A stretch of 64,000 bases of DNA, from assembly GCF_014863605.1 (NCBI RefSeq), contig NZ_CP062252.1:2055001-2119000 (forward strand). Direction: 5' to 3'. This document shows, piece by piece, positions 26,819-64,000 of this stretch; the first letter of the stretch is position 1; the number at the start of each line of letters is the position of its first letter. The position numbers and the translations under genes were made by a program. The stretch is from Pseudomonas allokribbensis (GTDB lineage Bacteria; Pseudomonadota; Gammaproteobacteria; Pseudomonadales; Pseudomonadaceae). The notes under the pieces are model-generated. The model worked only from the letters and a program-made list of their open reading frames with translations, was not told the origin of the DNA and made no database searches.

Positions 26819-27991
26819 ATGGCAAACCCTTACCGCGAACTGTTCAACGCCCCCGGCGCCCGGGCCTTTGTGATGGCCGGGATGATCGCGCGCATGCCGA
26901 TTTCCATGACTGGCATCGGCGTGATCACCATGCTCTCGCAATTGACCGGCGGCTATGCGCTGGCAGGCGGGGTGGCGGCGACCTTTGCCTTGGCCACGGC
27001 GTTCTGCGCACCGCAGGTGTCGCGGCTGGTGGACCGTTACGGTCAGGGGCGGATTCTGCCGGTGTCGGCGCTGATCGGTGGCGGGGCGTTGCTGATGTTG
27101 CTGCTGTGCACCCGTTTGCAGGCGCCGACCTGGACGCTGTTCATCTGCGCTGCTTTGGCCGGTTGCATGCCGAGCATGTCGGCGATGGTGCGGGCGCGCT
27201 GGACGGAAATCTATCGCGGTCAGCCGCAATTGCAGACGGCGTATGCGCTGGAATCGGTGCTCGACGAAGTCTGCTTTATCGTCGGGCCGCCGCTGTCGGT
27301 GGGGCTGTGCGTCGGCGTGTTTCCCGAGGCCGGGCCGCTGGCGGCGCTGTTGATGCTGGCGATCGGTGTGACGGCGTTTGTCGCCCAGCGCAGCACCGAG
27401 CCGCCGGTGCATCCCCACGAATCAGAGCATCAAGGCTCGATCATTCGTTCGACCGACGTGCAATGGCTGCTGCTGTTGATGGTCGCCATGGGCATGATCG
27501 TCGGCGTGGTCGATGTGGTCAGCGTTGCGTTCGCCCAGCAACAAGGGCAACCGGCAGCGGCGAGCATCGTGTTGTCGGTGTACGCCATCGGTTCCTGTCT
27601 GGCGGGCATCGCGTTTGGTGCGATGCGCTCGAAACTGCCGTTGCCGCGCCTGTTTCTGTATGGCGGCCTGGCGACGGCGGTGACCACGCTGCCGTTGCTG
27701 CTGGCGACCAATATTTTCGGGTTGTCCGTGGCGGTGTTCATCGCCGGGCTGTTCTTCTCGCCAACCCTGATCGTGGCGATGGCGCTGATCGAACGCATCG
27801 TGCCGCCGGCCAAACTCACCGAAGGCCTGACCTGGTTGGTGACCGGCCTGAGCATCGGCGTGGCCATCGGCGCCGCCGGTTCCGGTGCATTGGTGGATGC
27901 ATTCGGTGCTCGCAGCGGCTTCTGGCTGGCGATTGCAGCGGGTGCGGTGGTGTTGTGTTCGGCGGTGCAGAGCTTCCGCCACCTGAAATGA
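26819..27991 (+). CDS. Major facilitator superfamily transporter
   Basis: This 390-residue protein begins MANPYRELFNAPGARAFVMAG and has about 12 hydrophobic segments. The RLVDRYGQGRILPVSALIGG loop between helices 2 and 3 matches the MFS motif A region, and a shorter second-half counterpart (GALVDAFGARSGFW) follows. There is no large insert. The ATG at 26,819 has GAGG 9 bases before it; an ATG five codons upstream is less well placed. The substrate is unknown. It lies 107 bases before the type II thioesterase on the same strand, so a link to export of the NRPS product is possible but unproven. Confidence 0.82.
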   Translation: MANPYRELFNAPGARAFVMAGMIARMPISMTGIGVITMLSQLTGGYALAGGVAATFALATAFCAPQVSRLVDRYGQGRILPVSALIGGGALLMLLLCTRLQAPTWTLFICAALAGCMPSMSAMVRARWTEIYRGQPQLQTAYALESVLDEVCFIVGPPLSVGLCVGVFPEAGPLAALLMLAIGVTAFVAQRSTEPPVHPHESEHQGSIIRSTDVQWLLLLMVAMGMIVGVVDVVSVAFAQQQGQPAAASIVLSVYAIGSCLAGIAFGAMRSKLPLPRLFLYGGLATAVTTLPLLLATNIFGLSVAVFIAGLFFSPTLIVAMALIERIVPPAKLTEGLTWLVTGLSIGVAIGAAGSGALVDAFGARSGFWLAIAAGAVVLCSAVQSFRHLK

Positions 27992-28098
27992 AATGTGCCC
28001 GTGGGCGTGAGCCGGGTGGGGAAATTTAACGCCACCGACTAATTTGCCCGGCCGGTGATCCGTACCCTTTGAAGAGACATTTTTCCGAGGGATGCGTG

Positions 28099-28833
28099 GT
28101 GACCAAGTTGACCCTGCTGTGCCTGCCGTATTCCGGCGCCAGTGCCATGGTCTACAGCCGCTGGCGGCCGAAGCTGCCGCAGTGGCTGCAATTGCAACCG
28201 GTGGAATTGCCGGGGCGTGGCGCCCGGTTCGGCGAACCGCTGCACACCGACATGCGGGCGCTGGCCATGCAACTGGCCAGGGAACTGCGCCCGACACTCA
28301 AGGCCCCTTACGCACTGTTCGGCCATAGCCTGGGTGCCTTGCTGGCCTGCGAAATCGCTCACGCCTTGCGCGCATTGGGTTGCCCGGAACCGGTGGCGCT
28401 GTTCGCCTCGGGCACTGCGGCGCCGACGTTGCGCGCCGACTACGACCGCGGCTTTGCCGAGCCGAAGACGGATGCGGAACTGATCGATCAACTGCGCACG
28501 CTCAACGGCACCAGCGAGGAAGTGCTGGCCAATCAGGAGCTGATGAGCCTGACGCTGCCGATCCTGCGCGCCGATTTCCTGCTCTGCGGCAAATTCCAGC
28601 CGTTGCAGCGGCCGCTGCTCAACTGCCCGGTGCATGTGCTGGGCGGCAAGGCCGACAAAGCGACTACGGAGCAGTTGATCGGCTGGAGCAAGGAAACCCG
28701 TGGCAGCTTCTCGGTGGACATGCTGGCCGGCGGGCACTTCTTCATTCATGAACACGAAGCCAAGGTGCTGCGGGTGATCAAGGATCAACTCGATGTGCAT
28801 CATCGTCGGCACGGCTTGATGGCCGCCGTTTAA
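28099..28833 (+). CDS. Type II thioesterase (NRPS editing, GrsT/PvdG-like)
   Basis: This ~244-residue alpha/beta-hydrolase thioesterase starts at a GTG (28,099) with GAGGGA 6 bases upstream. It begins VTKLTLLCLPYSGASA. The motifs are LPYSGAS, ELPGRGARFGEP, the nucleophile elbow FGHSLGALLAC, an acid near LGGKADKATT and the His in AGGHFFIHEH. This is the pattern of discrete thioesterases that clear misprimed carrier domains beside NRPS clusters, such as PvdG for pyoverdine. It lies just upstream of the siderophore NRPS genes but is cut off by its own terminator and their separate promoter. Because the assembly line here lacks a terminal TE domain, a role in product release is worth considering. 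Confidence 0.88.
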   Translation: MTKLTLLCLPYSGASAMVYSRWRPKLPQWLQLQPVELPGRGARFGEPLHTDMRALAMQLARELRPTLKAPYALFGHSLGALLACEIAHALRALGCPEPVALFASGTAAPTLRADYDRGFAEPKTDAELIDQLRTLNGTSEEVLANQELMSLTLPILRADFLLCGKFQPLQRPLLNCPVHVLGGKADKATTEQLIGWSKETRGSFSVDMLAGGHFFIHEHEAKVLRVIKDQLDVHHRRHGLMAAV

Positions 28834-28854
28834 CCCGAATTCATTGCTGTCCGG

Positions 28855-28897
28855 AACCCTGTGAGGGGCGAGCAGGCTTGCTCCCGCAGGGTTTTTT
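28855..28897 (+). terminator. Hairpin terminator after the type II thioesterase
   Basis: AACCCTG pairs with CAGGGTT around an inner GCGAGCA/TGCTC hairpin, followed by TTTTTT. It starts 22 bases past the thioesterase stop. The inner part resembles a REP element. Confidence 0.8.
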
Positions 28898-28948
28898 ATC
28901 GCCCGCAAATCCCCGCTTCACCTCCCTTCTGATAGTTCTTCTCAATCG

Positions 28949-28978
28949 CTAATTTTTCCGCTTTGCATTCGTTTTATA
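28949..28978 (+). promoter_or_regulatory. Candidate iron-starvation (PvdS/ECF-type) promoter of the NRPS operon
   Basis: CTAATTTTTCCG ... CATTCGTTTT has a -35-like CTAAT and a -10-like CGT separated by 16 bases. It resembles the TAAAT-N16/17-CGT iron-starvation box with one shift or mismatch. The predicted start would be about 45 bases before the ATG at 29,028. A half-formed Fur-like stretch (TGATAGTTCTTCTCAATC) lies just upstream. The match is by eye only. Confidence 0.4.
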
Positions 28979-29027
28979 GGGACGACGTGCCTTTGTGCTG
29001 CCAGCCTACTGATTCGGATACCAAGAA

Positions 29028-59493
<30,466 letters not shown>

Positions 59494-59497
<4 letters not shown>

Positions 59498-62400
59498 ACG
59501 AGGTGGTGATGGAACAACAGGACGTGGGGCAAGCGTTGACCCCCGAGCAGCAGATGCTCTGCGATCAACTGCCGGGCGCTGCGTGCTGGGCTGACGCCGC
59601 ACGTTTCTTGCGCATCGATATTGCCGGCGAGCTCGACGTGGCGCGCCTGCAAGCGGCCTTCGACCAGGTGCTGGCGCAGCAACCGATGTTGCTGGCCCGG
59701 TTGGCCAAGGCCCCGGGTTTTCATGGCCTGCGCCAGTTCACCGACATTGCCGGCGAGCGTTTCCCGCTGACCGTGCAAAGTGCTCCCGCCAGCGAAGCCG
59801 AGATTCAGGCGCAATTGACCGAATGGGCGCAGCGCGCCTTTGTGCCCGGCGAGTCGGCCGGCGTGCACGCGGTGTTGTACGCGCTGCCCGAACAGCGTTG
59901 GGCGCTGGTGCTGGGCGCGGCCCGTCACAGTCTGGATGACAACGCGCTGACGCTGGTCTATCAGCAGTTGCTGAGCGCGTATGAACAGCGTGAATGGCCT
60001 GAGGACGAAGAGGCGGGGGAGTTCGGTCAATACCTGGAATGGCGCAGCGAAGTGATCCTCGACGAGGATGCCGCGACCGCCCGTGCTTATTGGCAGGCAC
60101 AACTCAATGGCATCGATGCGAGCCTGTCGACGCCTTGGCTGGCGGCGCGCGAATCCACGGTGTCGGGTACTGATTCGGCGACCCTCGACAAGCCACTGGA
60201 CGCGGCATTGATCGCCGGGCTTGAACGTCTGGCGCAGACAGTTGCACAACCGGTGACGGTGCTGATGCAAAGCGCCTGGTGGCTGTTGCTGGCGCGTTTG
60301 AGCGGTCGCGACGAAGTGCTGATGGGTTGGCGCCACGATGGTCGTGAAGACTATGAGTATTTCTCTGGCGCAATCGGCGTGTTCGAGAAAACCCTGCCGC
60401 TGAATCTGCCCGTCGATACCGAACAGTCGTTCACGCAATGGCTGCCGACAGTCGCCGCGCGCCTGGAAGAACATCGTCTCTGGCAGGAATACTGGGCCCC
60501 TGAACTGCAACCGGCGGCTGCGCGCCCGGCCTATGGTTTTGCGTTGCATCGTCAGGCACAGCCGGTGGCGATCGGCGCGACCCGCTGCACAGCGCAACGG
60601 GTGGAAACCGGGCGTGGTGGCGTATTCGAGTTGCTGTTGCAAGTGCAGTTGAACGCGGAAAACGTGGCCAGCGCGGTGGCGCTGGAATATGCCGCGCAGC
60701 GCTACAGTGCGGCGTCGATGCAAGTGCTGCTGGATCAATACGTCACGCTGCTGGGCCAACTCGTGGCCGACGCACACGCGCCGCTGAATGCGATCAGCCT
60801 GCTGACCGAGGCCGAGCGTCAGCGCTTGCTGTCGATCAATCCGTCGGCGCATTCCTGGGCCGATACCCCGTTGCTGCCGCAACGCATCGCCGAATGGGCG
60901 CAGTCCACGCCAGAAGCGCTGGCACTGACCGATGAGACCGGCCGCCTGAATTACGCGCAGTTGCAGGCGCAGGTTGAACGGCTGGCGGCGGGCTTGCATG
61001 CCGAGGGCGTGGGCCGTGATTCGATCGTCGCGCTGGCCTTGCCGCGTTCGGTGGCGCTGGTGGTGGCGATGCTCGCGATCTGGCGAGTCGGCGCGGCGTA
61101 TCTGCCGCTGGATCGCCAATGGCCGCTGGCACGTCAGCAATTGATGCTTGAACAAGCGCGTGCCGGCCTGTTGCTGACCGACGCCACGCAGATCGCTGAA
61201 TGGCACGGCAGCGCGCTGCCGGTGCGTTCAATCGATCAATTGCTGGAAGCGGGTTCTGCAACGGCTCTGGCTCATGAAACCCAGGGCAGCGATCTCGCCT
61301 ACGTGCTGTTCACTTCGGGTTCTACCGGCATGCCGAAAGGCGTGTTGATCGAACACCGTCATCTGCTCAACTACACCGCCAGTGTCAGCACGGCACTGGG
61401 GCTGGACGGTCACCGGCACTTCGGTCTGACCTCCACGGTGGCGGCGGATCTGGGCAACACCACGTTGTTCGGCGCGCTGTTCAACGGGGCGGCGTTGCAC
61501 GTGGCCAGCGATGAACAGATGCAAGACGCACAGGCATTCGCCGGCTACCTGCAAGAGCATGCCGTCGATTGCCTGAAAATCGTTCCGTCGCATCTGGCTG
61601 CGCTGCTCGACAGCGACACGCCGCGTTTGCCGCGAACTCTGGTGCTGGGCGGAGAGGCGATTGCCGCACCGCTGATCCAGCGCATCGCGCAGGTGCGTGG
61701 CGATTGCCGGGTGTTCAACCACTACGGCCCGACCGAAACCACGGTCGGCGTGATGGTGCACAAGGTTGCGCCGGGGCAGGGCGCCGGTCTGCTGAGCCAG
61801 GTGCTCGACAACAATCAGGTGTATGTGCTCGACGCGCAGCTGCGATTGGCGCCGGTCGGTGTCGTCGGCGAGTTGTATGTCGGCGGTGCGCAACTGTTTC
61901 GCGGCTACGTCAATGTCGACGCCGAGGCGGGACTGTTGATCGACAACCCGTTCATCAACGGCGAACGCCTGTATCGCACCGGCGATCTTGCGCGCTACTC
62001 GCCTGAAGGCGCGATTGTCCTGCACGGGCGGCGCGATCATCAGATCAAGGTGCGCGGTTTCCGCATCGAGCTGACGGAAGTCGAGGCGCAATTGCTGCGC
62101 CTGCCATCCGTGCAGGAAGCGGTGGTGATTGCCGGGGACAGCCCTGAGCAAGGCTTGCAGGCGTTTGTCGTGGCGCGTGAATCGCTGGCGGCGGACAGCC
62201 TGCGTGAGCAACTGGCGCAGCAACTACCGGCGGTGATGGTGCCGCAGCAGATTCGCTTCATCGAGCGCTTGCCACGGCTGGCCAACGGCAAGATCGATCG
62301 CAAGGCCTTGCAGCAACTGGTCGATCAAGGTGTCGACGACGATTACGTCGCGCCGCGAGACGCCCTCGAAACCTTGCTGGCCGGGCGCATGGCGCAGTTG

Positions 62401-62709
62401 CTCGGGCAGGATCGCCTGAGCATCGAACGCGATTTTTTTGCCGCCGGTGGTCATTCGTTGCTGGTGATCAAACTGGTCGCGGGTATTCGCAAGCTGTTGC
62501 AGTGCGAAATCCACCCGGGCGTGGTCTTCGACCATCCGACCGTGGCCGGGCTTGCGCAAGCGTTGCGTGGCCAGGAAGCGAGTCCCGGGCAACTGGACAA
62601 ACTGGCTCAGGCGCGGGTGCGTCTTGAGTCCATGAGCCCCGAGGAAAAAGCCCTGCTGACCGAAAAGGCCCGGCAGTTGCAAGCCGCCAAGGTGGCCCAG
62701 GACGTTTAA
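59494..62709 (+). CDS. Aspartate-activating NRPS module C*-A-PCP without thioesterase
   Basis: This 1,071-residue protein starts at an ATG overlapping the previous stop (ATGA), so it is translationally coupled. The C domain (about 12-445) is degenerate: the HHxxxDG site reads RHSLDDN. The adenylation domain (about 455-940) has LFTSGSTGMPKG, HYGPTETT, YRTGDLARY and NGKIDRKAL. Its pocket code reads D-L-T-K-V-G-H-V-G, which matches the known Asp code. The carrier domain (about 952-1022) has DFFAAGGHSLL. The protein ends in a charged helical tail (SPEEKALLTEKARQLQ) with no TE, E or R domain. It probably presents Asp to the hydroxylase at the end of the preceding protein. It occupies the place of pvdD before the receptor gene. 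Confidence 0.92.
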
Positions 62710-62722
62710 CTGTCCGCCCAGG

Positions 62723-62757
62723 AAAAACCGTCGCCTCAGTGCGACGGTTTTTTTTAA
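62723..62757 (+). terminator. Rho-independent terminator of the NRPS operon
   Basis: AAAACCGTCGC pairs with GCGACGGTTTT around a 6-base loop, followed by a run of eight or more T. It starts 14 bases past the last NRPS stop. Confidence 0.93.
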
Positions 62758-62810
62758 TTTATTTCACAAATGATAAACAAACGCATTCCGGTTTTTCCGG
62801 TCTGCTCCGT

Positions 62811-62872
62811 CTTACTAACGTAAGCGCGTGAAATGACTCGAAAAAGGGCCTTTTCAGTCAGGTTTTCACGCG
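62811..62872. promoter_or_regulatory. Adjacent palindromes upstream of the TonB receptor gene
   Basis: The perfect CTTAC-TAAC-GTAAG (62,811-62,824) directly abuts a long imperfect inverted repeat (62,825-62,872). The long repeat has arms CGCGTGAAA-TGACT-GAAAA and their complements, closing at about GGGCC. They lie 184-245 bases before the ATG. They are candidate regulator sites or an RNA hairpin; the binder is unknown. Confidence 0.4.
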
Positions 62873-63055
62873 GCAACAAACGGATTTCTTACGCAACCCA
62901 TGACCGGCTCGCGCCACTGCGCGGGCGACTGCTGCCCGGGGAGGGGCCAGTCGATCGATTCACATGATTGAACGATCCCGGCACGCGGGTGTGCATTTCG
63001 AGGGGCGCTCGGCGGCCCGCAGGCTTTTCCACTTCGACCAATAATAGAGAGCACA

Positions 63056-64000
63056 ATGTCCGCAATTCACGAATTGAAACCCCTGTTCAAGGCCCTGGTG
63101 ATTTCCCGAACGTTGCGCTCGCGCTCTGTACTGGCGGGGATGGGCATGGCGTGCCTGCTGCCGCTCAGTGCTCAGGTCCAGGCCGAAGACAAAACCTTCA
63201 ATATCGCGGCACAGTCCCTGCCACAGGCGCTGCAAGCGTTTGGCGAGCAGAGCAACATGCAGGTCATCTACAGCGCCGATGATCTGGCGGGCCTCAAGAG
63301 CTTTGCAGTCAAAGGCAACATGACCCCGGAGTCGGCCATCGGCCAGCTCCTGCGCGGCACCGATGTGCGTTTCACCGTGGAAGGCAACACCCTGATGCTG
63401 GTGCGCAGTGGCAGCGCCAAAGGTCTGGAACTGGGTGCCACCACGATCAACGCCACCGCGCTGGGCACCACCACCGAAGGCACCAATTCTTATACCACCG
63501 GTGCCGTGACCATCGGCAAGGGCCAGCAGAAACTCAAGGACATCCCGCAGTCGGTCAGCGTCCTGACTCGCAAGCGCATGGATGACCAGAACATCAGCAA
63601 CCTGACCCAGGCCGTCGAAGCCACCACCGGCCTGACCGCGCTGAAGTCGCCAGGCCCGGGTATCTTCATTTACTCCCGTGGTTTCGACATCGAAGCGATC
63701 CAGTACGACGGCGTGCCGATCCCGCGCAACGTGTATGCGCTGGGCAGCTACATCACCGAAAACATGGCGATCTACGACCGCATGGAAGTGATCCGTGGCG
63801 CGGCCGGTCTGCTGCAAGGCGCGAACAGCCCGGGCGGCGCGATCAACATGGTGCGCAAACGCGGCCAGGCCGAACCGACCGTGACCCTCACCGCCAAGGC
63901 GGGCAGCTGGGATCGTTATGGCTCCCAGGCTGACGTCGGTGGCCCGTTGAACGATGCCGGCACCATCCGTGGTCGTGCAGTGGTCAACTATGAAAAAGAC
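63056..64000 (+). CDS. TonB-dependent siderophore receptor with N-terminal signalling domain (FpvA-like), partial
   Basis: The first 315 codons are present; the gene runs off the right edge in frame. It starts at the ATG at 63,056 after AGAGAG. A signal peptide (about residues 1-44, ending AQVQA) is followed by an STN/secretin-TonB signalling domain (about 46-125, FNIAAQSLPQALQAFGEQS). Then come the TonB-box region and the plug (about 160-300: IPQSVSVLTRKRMDDQN, YSRGFDIEAIQYDGVP, RMEVIRGAAGLLQGANSPGG). The STN domain marks a transducing receptor that signals to a FecR-type anti-sigma factor, none of which is in the window. Position after the NRPS genes parallels fpvA after pvdD, so it probably takes up the ferric form of the locally made siderophore. 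Confidence 0.93.
   Translation, partial: MSAIHELKPLFKALVISRTLRSRSVLAGMGMACLLPLSAQVQAEDKTFNIAAQSLPQALQAFGEQSNMQVIYSADDLAGLKSFAVKGNMTPESAIGQLLRGTDVRFTVEGNTLMLVRSGSAKGLELGATTINATALGTTTEGTNSYTTGAVTIGKGQQKLKDIPQSVSVLTRKRMDDQNISNLTQAVEATTGLTALKSPGPGIFIYSRGFDIEAIQYDGVPIPRNVYALGSYITENMAIYDRMEVIRGAAGLLQGANSPGGAINMVRKRGQAEPTVTLTAKAGSWDRYGSQADVGGPLNDAGTIRGRAVVNYEKD

Larger units (their letters stand above)
62710..63055. other. Intergenic region between the NRPS operon and the receptor gene
   Basis: No gene is seen. The stretch holds the operon terminator, a Fur-like A/T stretch (TTTATTTCACAAATGATAAA, about 62,758-62,778; left half resembles a Fur site, right half poor), a short CCGG-T5-CCGG hairpin (62,788-62,800) and the palindromes described separately. 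The receptor promoter must lie here. Confidence 0.55.

Noticed and set aside
62710..63055. MbtH-like small gene, often present in NRPS loci.
   Set aside because: No frame with the MbtH NxExQxSxWP-type motif occurs here or elsewhere in the window; it is presumably encoded outside.

Overview
The window comes from a fluorescent pseudomonad, most likely the Pseudomonas fluorescens group. This rests on a G+C-rich sequence, duplicated cbb3 oxidase operons arranged as in P. aeruginosa, GTGGGAGC-type REP elements, a DUF6124 gene, and large siderophore-type NRPS genes next to a TonB receptor. The species assignment is inference from remembered gene orders and families; no search was run.

Bases 1-13,567 hold high-affinity respiration. 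Reading leftward (minus strand) are ccoN2-O2-Q2-P2, ccoN1-O1-Q1-P1, ccoG, ccoH, ccoI, ccoS and a TauE/SafE-family membrane protein cut by the left edge. These encode two cbb3 cytochrome c oxidases plus their copper-delivery and maturation factors. Anr (FNR-type) boxes lie upstream of ccoG, ccoN1 (degenerate) and ccoN2 (full consensus). The ccoN2 box lies inside the start of a divergent alpha/beta hydrolase gene.

Bases 13,568-15,576 are repeat-rich. They contain G-rich repeats, an exact-period 100-bp tandem repeat, a structured leader in front of a DUF6124 gene, a small ORF and an inverted REP pair. Bases 15,577-21,196 hold the aerotaxis receptor Aer, a CPBP-type membrane protease, isonitrile hydratase InhA divergent from a GlxA/AraC-type regulator with a palindrome between them, an epoxide-hydrolase-like alpha/beta hydrolase and a small conserved hypothetical gene.

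Bases 21,640-28,833 hold an orphan adenylation-carrier-reductase (A-PCP-R) synthetase of lower G+C, a GH15 glycosidase, an MFS transporter and a type II thioesterase.

Bases 28,900-64,000 hold an iron-siderophore NRPS locus on the plus strand. A candidate iron-starvation sigma promoter precedes three overlapping NRPS genes of 5,654, 4,501 and 1,071 aa, followed by the first 315 codons of a signalling-type TonB siderophore receptor. The layout resembles the pyoverdine order pvdI-pvdJ-pvdD-fpvA. By hand reading, the modules are Ala-like(E)-basic(E)-basic(E)-Ser | Ser-Ser(E)-basic-[C-type 'interface' domain plus Fe(II)/2-oxoglutarate hydroxylase] | degenerate C-A(Asp)-PCP. This implies a beta-hydroxy-aspartate residue. 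No terminal thioesterase domain is present in the window. The three Ser adenylation domains are near-identical ~1.37-kb direct repeats.
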